From Aestuariicoccus sp032586235 (GTDB lineage Bacteria > Pseudomonadota > Alphaproteobacteria > Rhodobacterales > Rhodobacteraceae), in contig NZ_JAWHTD010000018.1 of the NCBI RefSeq assembly GCF_032586235.1, positions 8,586-72,585 of the forward strand: DNA of 64,000 nt, written 5' to 3'. Each line of letters opens with the position of its first letter. Position 1 is the first letter of the stretch. Positions 35,281 to 43,008 of this stretch are shown piece by piece. The notes below the pieces were generated by a model. It was not told the origin of the DNA, did no database searches, and saw only the letters and a program-made list of their open reading frames with translations. The position numbers were made by a program, and so were the translations under genes.

Positions 35281-35681
35281 GGTTTCGCCGCTCCGGTCAG
35301 GCCAAAGAACCGCGGTCCTGACCAATGGGCTCCCGTGATCTCACGGGCGATCTTCGAGAGGGATCGGTACCTTCCATCTTTCCATATGAAGCCGTTATTC
35401 GTCACGTCGACGACATGTGTCACACCATTCCATTCCCGCAGCAGTCGTCCACCGGGCTGCAAAGCCGGGCTCGTCGGCCGCGTGGCCTGATCCGAGGGTT
35501 TGTCGAGCAGCGACTTCGTCTTCTTTGACAGGCCGCCCATCTGCCGTGTCTGGATCTCGATCGCGAGAAACCTGCGCATCAACGCCTTGCTCAGGCCTTT
35601 GGGCACCGGGGTGCGAAAAATCTTTGTCCAGGCGGTTACAAGAGCCGCCCGGTCCATTGCCTCGATCTCTGCCACGGTCAT
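35277..35681 (-). CDS. DUF2924 protein
   Basis: The 134-residue protein matches the DUF2924 family, whose core is seen in the C-terminal part: REWNGVTHVVDV, YRSLSKIAREITGAHWSGP and RFFGLTG. The basic helical N-terminal half (residues 1-60) suggests DNA binding, but this is inference. Genes of this family regularly stand next to recombinases in alphaproteobacteria. Overlaps (ATGA) with the recombinase and DUF3489 genes show a tightly coupled unit. Confidence 0.85.
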   Translation of the reverse strand: MTVAEIEAMDRAALVTAWTKIFRTPVPKGLSKALMRRFLAIEIQTRQMGGLSKKTKSLLDKPSDQATRPTSPALQPGGRLLREWNGVTHVVDVTNNGFIWKDGRYRSLSKIAREITGAHWSGPRFFGLTGAAKP

Positions 35682-35926
35682 GACGGCGTCTCCGCCGGTG
35701 CGATGATGCGAAACACGGTTTTGCCGGTTTTGCCGTCGGCCTCTTCTCGCGCGATCGCATGCCCGGCCTTGCGCAATCCGGTCAGGGCCGCTCGCACCGA
35801 ATGCGCCTGCCAGCCGGTCGCTTTGCACAAGGCGTCGATGGTTGCGCCAGATGGGCGTCGCAGCATGCTTTGAACCTTGGCGGTCTTTGTCTGTTTGGGT
35901 TTGGTCATGTCTGTCTCCTCTGTCAT
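35678..35926 (-). CDS. DUF3489 protein, small helix-turn-helix-like
   Basis: The 82-residue protein belongs to DUF3489, seen from SGATIDALCKATGWQAHSVRAAL. This stretch looks like a winged helix-turn-helix start. It is the first gene of the DUF3489-DUF2924-recombinase operon, and so may regulate the operon or help the recombinase; the role has not been shown. A second start at MTKPKQ (residue 7) is possible; GAGGAGACAG precedes it. Confidence 0.8.
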   Translation of the reverse strand: MTEETDMTKPKQTKTAKVQSMLRRPSGATIDALCKATGWQAHSVRAALTGLRKAGHAIAREEADGKTGKTVFRIIAPAETPS

Positions 35927-36347
35927 GGGACCCGCGGATCACGGGCCCGGTACCGAGGAGCGCCCGAGACGGCTTCGGGCGTGGTGACACTCATGCGTGC
36001 TTTGCCGCAGCAGTCCAGTCGTTTCTGACGGACTGTAAGCGTGGCTTTTGGAGCAAGTTGATGCTGCACGGCAAGATGTTCCTTGATTGTTCTCGCGCAT
36101 GTTGTATGATGTTATGTGATGAGGTTGACATCTGCCGTGCCGCTGGACGGGTAGATGGAGTGCCGGATGGCCGCCTCGGCTCCAGCGAAAAGCCCACAAG
36201 CAAGATGCTCTGTGGCGGCACGCTCCAGGAAGGGGCCCGGTGACCCGCGAGAGACTGGTCGTCGGAATTCTCTCAAATGCACCTTGGTGCATTCCCCTAA
36301 TCATTTCCGCTGGCGCACCGCGCTGACGGACTCAAATGGAGCTTGCT
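35927..36347. other. Divergent intergenic region of the prophage remnant
   Basis: This 421-bp region separates the minus-strand DUF3489 operon from the plus-strand methylase-terminase operon. It is AT-richer than the backbone, and contains one clear palindrome (36276-36293) and no ORF with recognisable similarity. Promoters for both operons must lie here. Confidence 0.6.
36276..36293. promoter_or_regulatory. Operator-like palindrome AATGCACC-TT-GGTGCATT
   Basis: An 8-bp perfect inverted repeat around TT lies 54 bp before the methylase start. Its symmetry and size fit a binding site of a dimeric helix-turn-helix protein, possibly the neighbouring DUF3489 protein. A hairpin role is less likely as there is no T tract. 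Confidence 0.5.
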
Positions 36348-37640
36348 ATGAGCATGCAATTCATGATCGTCGCCGTTGGCGACGTGACACCATCCGCGCG
36401 CAATGCGCGTACGCACTCGTCCACGCAAATTGACCAGATTGCCGCGAGCATTCAGACGTTTGGCTTCACCAACCCGATACTGGTGGATGAAAGCCTCGGT
36501 CTGATTGCCGGTCACGGTCGACTTGACGCCGCGAAATCAATTGGACTGGAGACCGTACCAGCCATCCAGATCACACATTTGTCGGACGCGCAGAAACGCG
36601 CGTTGATGCTCGCGGATAACAAGATCGCACTGAATGCGGGCTGGGACCTTGAGCTTCTAGCCGAGGAACTCGCCGACCTCTCGTCGATGAACCTCGGTTT
36701 CGAGCTCAATGTAACAGGCTTCGAGGTTCCCGAAACCGATCTGATCATTGAGCAGGCGGCTGGTTCACAAGCGAAGCCTGAAACAGCCCCGGAGCCTGAT
36801 CGTTCAGTCCCCTCGATATCGCGACGGGGCGACGTCTGGACGCTCGGTCGCCACCGGTTGATGTGTGGCGACGCCCGGACAGCAGATGATGTCGGCCTTC
36901 TGATGGAGGGCGCGAAGGCAGATGTCGGTTTCAGCGATCCACCGTACAACGTTCCGATAAACGGTCACGTATCTGGCAAAGGAAAGGTGCGGCATCGTGA
37001 ATTTGCCGAGGCCTCTGGCGAAATGAACGAGGCAGAATTCACGACGTTCCTGTCGGAAGCGTTTGGACTGGCCGCGCAACACAGTCGGGATGGCGCTGTT
37101 TGGTTTGCATGTATGGACTGGCGTCATATCGCGGAGATGCAGGCAGCTGGCCGCGCGGCCTTTGGAACCATGCTGAACCTCTGTGTCTGGGCCAAGACAA
37201 ACGGTGGCATGGGCAGCCTCTATCGCAGCCAGCACGAGCTTGTATTTGTATTCAAGGTTGGCGATGCCCCTCATCGCAACAATGTCGAACTTGGACGGCA
37301 TGGCCGGAACAGAACGAACCTCTGGACCTACGCCGGTGTGAACACATTTCGCCGCGGGCGCATGGAGGACCTTCGTGCGCATCCGACCGCCAAACCGGTC
37401 GCGATGATCAAGGACGCGCTCCTAGATGTTTCCCGGCGCGGTGACATCGTGCTCGATCCATTTCTGGGCGCTGGCGCGACACTGATAGCCGCCGAACGAT
37501 GTGGCCGGGATGCCCGAGGGATGGACATTGACCCTGCCTATGTGGACGTCGCCCTGCGGCGTTGGCGCGAGGAGACCGGCGACGAGCCGGTCCGTGTCTC
37601 CGATGGATGCCAACTCCAGCATCTGGAGGACATGCAATGA
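36348..37640 (+). CDS. ParB-domain DNA methyltransferase
   Basis: The 430-residue fusion has an N-terminal ParB/sulfiredoxin-like nuclease domain (residues 8-100, with AGHGRLDAAKSIG) and a C-terminal N4/N6 DNA methylase. The catalytic DPPY is at 197-200 and the SAM-binding block DPFLGAGATLIAAE follows the target-recognition part, which is the beta order. Such fusions are common in phages of alphaproteobacteria and protect or mark phage DNA. The ATG at 36348 follows GGAG by 6 bp. It overlaps the next gene by ATGA. Confidence 0.9.
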   Translation: MSMQFMIVAVGDVTPSARNARTHSSTQIDQIAASIQTFGFTNPILVDESLGLIAGHGRLDAAKSIGLETVPAIQITHLSDAQKRALMLADNKIALNAGWDLELLAEELADLSSMNLGFELNVTGFEVPETDLIIEQAAGSQAKPETAPEPDRSVPSISRRGDVWTLGRHRLMCGDARTADDVGLLMEGAKADVGFSDPPYNVPINGHVSGKGKVRHREFAEASGEMNEAEFTTFLSEAFGLAAQHSRDGAVWFACMDWRHIAEMQAAGRAAFGTMLNLCVWAKTNGGMGSLYRSQHELVFVFKVGDAPHRNNVELGRHGRNRTNLWTYAGVNTFRRGRMEDLRAHPTAKPVAMIKDALLDVSRRGDIVLDPFLGAGATLIAAERCGRDARGMDIDPAYVDVALRRWREETGDEPVRVSDGCQLQHLEDMQ

Positions 37641-38062
37641 CGGATAAACGCAAATACGAGGTGGGATATGGAAAGCCCCCGGAACATACGCGGTTCAAGA
37701 AAGGTCAATCTGGCAATCCCAAGGGACGTCCTAAAGATCGTCGCAATTTTGCGACGGAGCTTGAAGAGGTTCTGACGGCACCGGTCTCGATCACCGAAGG
37801 CGGTCAACCGAAACGCGTCAGCAGCCGTCAGGCGGCGTTGATGCGCCTGCGCGAACGCGCCCTCAAGGGGGACATCAGGGCTCTGTCCGAGCTCTTTGGT
37901 CTTGCCCTCAAATATGAAGCGGATCGGGACGCGCGAATGTCTGATCGGTCTCTCACAGCCAGCGAGGCGCAGATCCTGGAAAGGTATGCTCAGAAAGTTC
38001 TCGACGAGTTTTCCAGTGCAGAGATTGAGGACGGTTCAGCAGGAAGCAAGGGCGATGAATGA
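37637..38062 (+). CDS. DUF5681 protein, possible terminase small subunit partner
   Basis: The 141-residue protein has the DUF5681 start VGYGKPPEHTRFKKGQSGNP, a short Gly/Pro/Lys motif found before terminase genes. The rest is helical and charged. Its position directly before the terminase large subunit, with an 8-bp overlap, suggests a packaging role, possibly in place of the small subunit; this is inference. Confidence 0.8.
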   Translation: MTDKRKYEVGYGKPPEHTRFKKGQSGNPKGRPKDRRNFATELEEVLTAPVSITEGGQPKRVSSRQAALMRLRERALKGDIRALSELFGLALKYEADRDARMSDRSLTASEAQILERYAQKVLDEFSSAEIEDGSAGSKGDE

Positions 38063-39467
38063 GCTTGACGACATCGCCGTCTTGAACGCGCTCTTGCGAT
38101 CCGACCTATCCTCCTTCATCCAGCGCAGCTTTGCCACCGTTGCGCCCGGCAGCGCGTATCTGCACAACTGGCATGTCGACGCGATCGCTCATCAACTGGA
38201 TCGCGTCGTAGGGGGAGAGATAACCCGACTGATCATCACCATGCCACCGCGGTCACTCAAGTCGATCGCGGCGTCCGTCGCTTTTCCGGCATGGCTTCTG
38301 GGGCGCAATCCCAAGATGCGCATATTGGCCGTATCCTATGCCGAAGGTCTTTCGGACAGGCTTGCGCTGGACTGTCAGAAGGTCATCGAAGCCCCCTGGT
38401 ATCGCGCCTGCTTTCCAGGCACGCGCATAGCCAGAGGCCGAGGCGGGCGTGCCGACTTTGAAACAACAAGAGGGGGTGGTCGGTTCTCCACCTCGATCGG
38501 CGGCACGGTCACCGGACGCGGTGGCGACATTATCCTGCTGGATGATCCGCACAAACCCGACGAGGCCGCGTCCGAGGCCAAACGCCAACAGGTCATTGAC
38601 TGGTATCGCACAACTCTTTTGAGCAGGCTCAATGACCCCTTGTCTGGTGCAATTGTCGTGATTCAGCAGCGTGTGCACGAGGCGGACCTGGCCGGCGTCT
38701 TGCTGGAGCAAGGTGGCTGGGAACATCTGGATTTACAGGCGATCTCAGATGCACCCGTCTCAATTCCTCTAGGCTCGGGACGCACGATAGATCGTGACGA
38801 AGGGCATCTGCTGCATCCAGAGCGATTGCCCCGCCCGCTTCTCGAACGATATCGACATGAGCTTGGGTCCTATGCGTTCTCCGCGCAATATCAGCAACGA
38901 CCTGCCCCGATAGACGGCGGGCTCGTGAAGTGGTCCTGGTTCAAGACTTACGACCGGACGCCTGATCTGCGAGCAGGCTACCAGATTGTACAATCCTGGG
39001 ATACGGCGTCAAAGGCGGACGAGGCGAATGATTATTCGGTTTGCACCACCTGGATGGTACGCGGTGCAGATGCATGGTTGGTCGATCTATTTCGCGCGCG
39101 ACTGGAATACCCTGACTTGCGCAGACGTATCATCTCGGAGGCAAGTCGGCACAAAGTGGCCACCGTGCTCATCGAAGATGCCGGTTCCGGGACGAATCTG
39201 ATTCAAGACCTGAGACGGGAGACGCGACACAACGTGATTGGTATTCGGCCAAAGAACGACAAGGCGACAAGGTTGCTCGCGGTCTCCCCCCAGATCGAAG
39301 CTGGGCGCATTGCCGTACCAAAAGACGCTCCGTGGATTGCAGACTTCCGTAGGGAGCTAACACATTTTCCGAAGGGAAAGCACGATGATCAGGTCGATAG
39401 CCTCACGCAATTTCTGGGATGGTTGGCCACGCCGAGACCGACGGCGCTCATGGGGCGGCAAGAATGA
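38055..39467 (+). CDS. Phage terminase large subunit
   Basis: The 470-residue protein has a Walker-A-like MPPRSLKS at residues 63-70, Walker B with the catalytic IILLDDPHK (about 159-167), and an RNase H-like nuclease domain with QSWDTASK and the late acidic DDQVDSL. It packages phage DNA and cuts concatemers. The domains appear complete, but no portal, protease or capsid gene follows; the next recognisable piece is an IS fragment. Confidence 0.9.
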   Translation: MNELDDIAVLNALLRSDLSSFIQRSFATVAPGSAYLHNWHVDAIAHQLDRVVGGEITRLIITMPPRSLKSIAASVAFPAWLLGRNPKMRILAVSYAEGLSDRLALDCQKVIEAPWYRACFPGTRIARGRGGRADFETTRGGGRFSTSIGGTVTGRGGDIILLDDPHKPDEAASEAKRQQVIDWYRTTLLSRLNDPLSGAIVVIQQRVHEADLAGVLLEQGGWEHLDLQAISDAPVSIPLGSGRTIDRDEGHLLHPERLPRPLLERYRHELGSYAFSAQYQQRPAPIDGGLVKWSWFKTYDRTPDLRAGYQIVQSWDTASKADEANDYSVCTTWMVRGADAWLVDLFRARLEYPDLRRRIISEASRHKVATVLIEDAGSGTNLIQDLRRETRHNVIGIRPKNDKATRLLAVSPQIEAGRIAVPKDAPWIADFRRELTHFPKGKHDDQVDSLTQFLGWLATPRPTALMGRQE

Positions 39468-39550
39468 GAGCGGAATAGAGCCTTTCAGGCCTGCGTCTAA
39501 TCAGAGGTGGAAGTTTCTGATTCGCGAGAGCCCATGCATCGGGGTGCGGG

Positions 39551-39642
39551 CGCTACGGTTATCGAATGGTGACTGGCCTGCTGAACAACGCAGGTTGGCA
39601 TGTGAACCACAAGCGTGTCGAACGGATATGCCGTGCTGAGGG
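39551..39642 (+). pseudogene. IS3-family transposase (OrfB) remnant
   Basis: One frame reads RYGYRMVTGLLNNAGWHVNH then KRVERICRAEG, the central helix region of IS3-family OrfB just before the DDE domain (usually RYGYRRI...WxVNHKRVERIWRREG). Only about 31 codons are preserved and no ends are seen. It lies between the terminase gene and the spermidine-synthase-like gene, and so marks the junction where the prophage was cut. The rest of 39468-39666 holds nothing I can support. Confidence 0.7.
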
Positions 39643-39666
39643 ACCAGGTGCGGGCATGTGCTCATT

Positions 39667-41112
39667 CTACCGATGGCCGACCCAGCCGCGATCGTCCGTA
39701 AAGGCCCGGCCTGCCGCAATCTTTACGGCGGCATAGTTTGCAGGCAACGACTCCAGTGGGATTAGAGGGTGGCGAGAAGCCGCGAGGAGGATGTTGGCGA
39801 GTCCACGAGTGCTGACCGGTCCTTGAACCGACTCCACATACGGATAATGGCTCGCCAGTATGGCGTTGAGTCCCCGCGCTAGTGGACCATCAGGCGCATC
39901 GATCAGGTTCACGTAAACTGGGCCATCGCTGATCTCAGTTAATCTGTCGTAGGTCTCGAGTGTCGCCAGATGAGCCGGGACCGACCCTGACGAGAAGGCA
40001 TCCATGACGACCGCATCGAATCGGCGCTCTGTCTCGTTGATGTAGACTCGCCCGTCTGCGTGGGCGATCCCGAGCCGGTCCGTCTCGCCCCGGGGCGCAT
40101 CGGCGCTTGCATCATACCCTTCCCGTTCGATCATAGCACCAGCCCCGGGCATGTGCTGTCGGACTGTCCATGTGACAAGCGGATCGATTTCGACGGCCAC
40201 CGCTTCTGCGTTAGGCCGCATCGACAGGAGCCGGGTGGGCAGGGTGTAGCCGCCTCCACCGATGAACAACACGGAAGGCGCTGGACCCAGGTCACGATCC
40301 ATCCTGGCCCAGAGCCATTCGGTATAGGGCATCACCAGTCCCGGCAAACTTTCCTGGTCTGCTTGGCCGATCCGCTCGGCGGCTTGCGCGGTGCGATCAG
40401 CGTAGAGATGCACCGTGCTGCCGCGGCGCACAGCGTCGATGCACGACAAGCCGGACTCGTACTTGCACACCGGCCCGGTCAGCACGCTCACCGCCACCAC
40501 AACCGCCGCGGGACCAACAGACCCCGCGGATGCCGGTTCGGCGCCGCGTAGGAATGGCACACAGAGAAGGGCTGCGGCTCCGCATCCGGCGAAGGTCGCC
40601 GCCGAGCCGATAAGCGGCAAGGTGACAAAGCCGGCAAGGACGGCACCGAAGATCGCCCCGAGCGAGCCGGCCGCCAGGACCAGACCGAGCGATGAACCTT
40701 CTCGCCCCGGTCGGGCCTCGACGGCGAGCTTGGCCAGGAGTGGCGAGGGCAGCGTGACCAGCACCGATCCAGGAAAAAACGCCACGAAAACAGCGAGAAT
40801 CATCCCGCCGGTGCCCCGGGCGCCCATGGCATAGAGAGCGCCGATCACGGTCGGCGACACCGCCATCAGGACCGCCGTTGCAACCAACGCCGCACGCACC
40901 CTGCGCAAGGCCACGTGGCGTTCCTGCTCGGCGATGAGGCCGCCCAACGCACTGCCGAGCGAGAACCCGGCGAGGACGGTCGCGATGACAACCGTCCAGG
41001 TCACAAGCGACGTACCAAAGAACGGGGCCAGTACACGGCCAGCCGCAATCTCGTAGCTGAGCCCAACGACAGACAGAACGAGGATCAGGCTGATCGTTGT
41101 TCGAAACCGCAT
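39667..41112 (-). CDS. Membrane-fused spermidine synthase-like protein
   Basis: The 481-residue protein has an N-terminal half with about six TM helices (MFS-like, residues 5-215) and a C-terminal Rossmann methyltransferase fold of the spermidine synthase type (about 240-460), with the nucleotide-binding VLFIGGGGYTLP and VVMDAFSS. The aminopropyl-transfer residues cannot be confirmed, so the substrate is open. Such fused proteins are widespread and uncharacterised. It is alone on its strand. Confidence 0.8.
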   Translation of the reverse strand: MRFRTTISLILVLSVVGLSYEIAAGRVLAPFFGTSLVTWTVVIATVLAGFSLGSALGGLIAEQERHVALRRVRAALVATAVLMAVSPTVIGALYAMGARGTGGMILAVFVAFFPGSVLVTLPSPLLAKLAVEARPGREGSSLGLVLAAGSLGAIFGAVLAGFVTLPLIGSAATFAGCGAAALLCVPFLRGAEPASAGSVGPAAVVVAVSVLTGPVCKYESGLSCIDAVRRGSTVHLYADRTAQAAERIGQADQESLPGLVMPYTEWLWARMDRDLGPAPSVLFIGGGGYTLPTRLLSMRPNAEAVAVEIDPLVTWTVRQHMPGAGAMIEREGYDASADAPRGETDRLGIAHADGRVYINETERRFDAVVMDAFSSGSVPAHLATLETYDRLTEISDGPVYVNLIDAPDGPLARGLNAILASHYPYVESVQGPVSTRGLANILLAASRHPLIPLESLPANYAAVKIAAGRAFTDDRGWVGHR

Positions 41113-41573
41113 GTTGGTTATTTTCCTTATGATGCTGTCGGCGTCCTTGGAACCCTACAAGTAGCTCCAAATCAGGTCATGAGGCGACAGACTGTTCTAG
41201 GATCAAATATATCTGGACCTAGCACCCAGTGTCTGGACCTCTGTCGTGGACTATCTCTAATCGGAGTAGCCCCGTGATCGTAGTCCACCGACTGGGATAG
41301 ATTGTCCCGCAAATAGGAGGATCAGCGATGGCTGGGAAGCGCGTTATCCTTTGTTTATCTGTTTTTTGGAGCCCGAAGAGTAATTCTTTGGCAACCTAAG
41401 AAACCACGCCGGGTCAGTCGATTTCGTCAAGAACAGCGATGTCGGTTGAGCACGCTTGTGCCCAATGTCATCCGTCCTATCCGCCATGGTTTGAAATATT
41501 GGTATCTTTTCGTTAACTATCACTGAGACACGACACCGAATTTCTGGAAACGAGAAACGGTTAGGCGAAGACG
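41113..41573. other. 461-bp intergenic region, AT-rich
   Basis: No gene with similarity is seen in this stretch between the divergent spermidine-synthase-like and cytochrome genes. At 41310-41343 a sequence with AGGAGGATCAGCG before ATGGCTGGGAAGCGC resembles the start of an IS3-family orfA (MAGKR), but it breaks off after five codons. Lower GC than the flanking genes suggests acquired DNA. Confidence 0.45.
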
Positions 41574-42017
41574 TTGAGCAGACTGACCTATTTGGTGGCG
41601 GCACCTGCAATTACCGTGGCGGCTGGCTTTGCCCTGATGCGGTTCGCCACCGATGACGACGCGGCACCTGCCGCTTCGGCAAGCGGAGAACCCGGCGCGG
41701 CGTTGGTGCAAGTCGCTTTGCCGGACGCACTGTCCGAGCGCGCCGTGTTGGGAAAGCGCGCCTTCGAAGCGAAATGTATCTCCTGCCACGGCGAAAACGC
41801 CGCCGGCGTGGACGGCGCGGGCCCACCGCTTGTGCACAAGATTTATGAGCCAAGCCATCATGGCGATGCAGCCTTCTGGCTGGCAACACAGAACGGCGTT
41901 CGGGCGCATCACTGGACATTTGGGAGCATGCCGCCGGTCGACGGGCTGACCAAGGGCGATGTGGACGCCATCTTGACCTATGTCCGCGCGCTGCAGGCGG
42001 CAAACGGGATACTGTGA
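41574..42017 (+). CDS. Class I c-type cytochrome
   Basis: The 147-residue protein has an N-terminal membrane anchor or signal (LVAAPAITVAAGFALM), haem motif CISCH at residues 68-72 and a likely Met ligand in FGSMPPVDG. It starts at a TTG; no ATG lies before residue 22 in this frame, and the signal requires this start. It would carry electrons in the periplasm. It is the first gene of a four-gene cytochrome cluster; the next start overlaps the stop (TGATG). Confidence 0.82.
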   Translation: MSRLTYLVAAPAITVAAGFALMRFATDDDAAPAASASGEPGAALVQVALPDALSERAVLGKRAFEAKCISCHGENAAGVDGAGPPLVHKIYEPSHHGDAAFWLATQNGVRAHHWTFGSMPPVDGLTKGDVDAILTYVRALQAANGIL

Positions 42018-42364
42018 TGGCGCGCACCCGGAACACCCTGGCCAAGCCCCTGCTGATGGCGGCGCTTGCGCTGTCGCTCATGCTTGCGATGGTCCTGCCC
42101 GAAACAAGCGTCCACACCGGAGAAAGCGCGCACCAGCTGACCCACGCGGCCGGCGAAACACAAGGGCATACTGCCGGGGACGAGCCAGCGAGCGCCCACA
42201 CCGGCTGCCATGCCACGGCGCTTTGCACAGGTGCCGTTCTCGCCTCCCAGAGTCTAAGGCTTTCCCCGGTACGCAGCGACGCTGGCGCGGCTCTGGGCGT
42301 CCATGATTTTTCCTTTTCCTCCATTATCTTGAATTTCGACCCGCCGCCTCCGCGACTCTCCTGA
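42017..42364 (+). CDS. Small secreted or membrane protein, His/Cys-containing
   Basis: I do not recognise this 115-residue protein. It has an N-terminal hydrophobic segment (PLLMAALALSLMLAMVL), then a His-rich stretch with HTGESAHQLTHAAGE and HTGCHATALC, and a C-terminus ending in NFDPPPPRLS. The His and two Cys could bind a metal. It overlaps the cytochrome gene before it by the TGATG junction, so it is expressed with the cytochromes. Confidence 0.65.
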   Translation: MARTRNTLAKPLLMAALALSLMLAMVLPETSVHTGESAHQLTHAAGETQGHTAGDEPASAHTGCHATALCTGAVLASQSLRLSPVRSDAGAALGVHDFSFSSIILNFDPPPPRLS

Positions 42365-42412
42365 TCGTTAATCCGAAAATCCAGAAACGGCTTGCTCAGA
42401 CAGGAGAGCATC

Positions 42413-43006
42413 ATGAACACATATCTTCGCGCGGCTGTCGCCGCAGTTTTTCTCACGATCACAGGCGTCGCGGTGTTTGCGCATTCCAGCGCAACCGGGG
42501 TCGTGAAAGAGCGTATGGACGCCATGAAGGCGATGGGAGACGCGACCAAGACGGTCGGCGCCATGTTCTCGGGAGAAGTGGCATACGATCCCAACCAGGT
42601 GCGTAATGCGGCAGAAATCGTTCAGGCCCATTCCGGCTCGGCAATGACTGATCTGTTTCCTGAAGGCTCGAACGCCACGCCGTCCGAGGCCATGGACACA
42701 ACCTGGGAAGAGTGGGAAACTTTCTCTGCCTTAGCGCGTCAGTTGGAGGTCATGGCGGCCGGCCTTGGACGGGCCGCCGGGAACGAACCGTCCAGCACCC
42801 CTATGGGCTCGGGAACGATGATGAGCGATACGGGCGGCATGATGGGCGGTTCCAGCGGCATGATGGGCGGGTCTGGCATGATGGCTACAACCGTGCCGAT
42901 GATGGATGCCGAACACTTGGCCGAGATGCCGGCAGAGGCGGTCTTCACAATGATGAGCCAGACCTGTTCGGCCTGTCACACGCGCTTTCGCGCCGAGGAG
43001 GACTGA
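42413..43006 (+). CDS. Cytochrome c' with methionine-rich insert
   Basis: The 197-residue protein has a signal peptide (about 1-24), an amphipathic helical region as in cytochrome c', and the haem motif CSACH near the C-terminus (185-189), the position typical of class II cytochromes. Between helix 3 and the haem motif lies an unusual stretch (131-164) with eleven Met in MMGG-type repeats, which looks like a copper-binding sequence. CAGGAG lies before the ATG. It is 2 bp from the di-haem cytochrome gene. Confidence 0.85.
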   Translation: MNTYLRAAVAAVFLTITGVAVFAHSSATGVVKERMDAMKAMGDATKTVGAMFSGEVAYDPNQVRNAAEIVQAHSGSAMTDLFPEGSNATPSEAMDTTWEEWETFSALARQLEVMAAGLGRAAGNEPSSTPMGSGTMMSDTGGMMGGSSGMMGGSGMMATTVPMMDAEHLAEMPAEAVFTMMSQTCSACHTRFRAEED

Positions 43007-43008
43007 GC

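Noticed and set aside
36348..39467. Gene transfer agent cluster
   Set aside because: The Rhodobacteraceae GTA has portal, protease, capsid and tail genes behind its terminase; here a ParB-methylase and DUF5681 stand before it and no structural gene follows.
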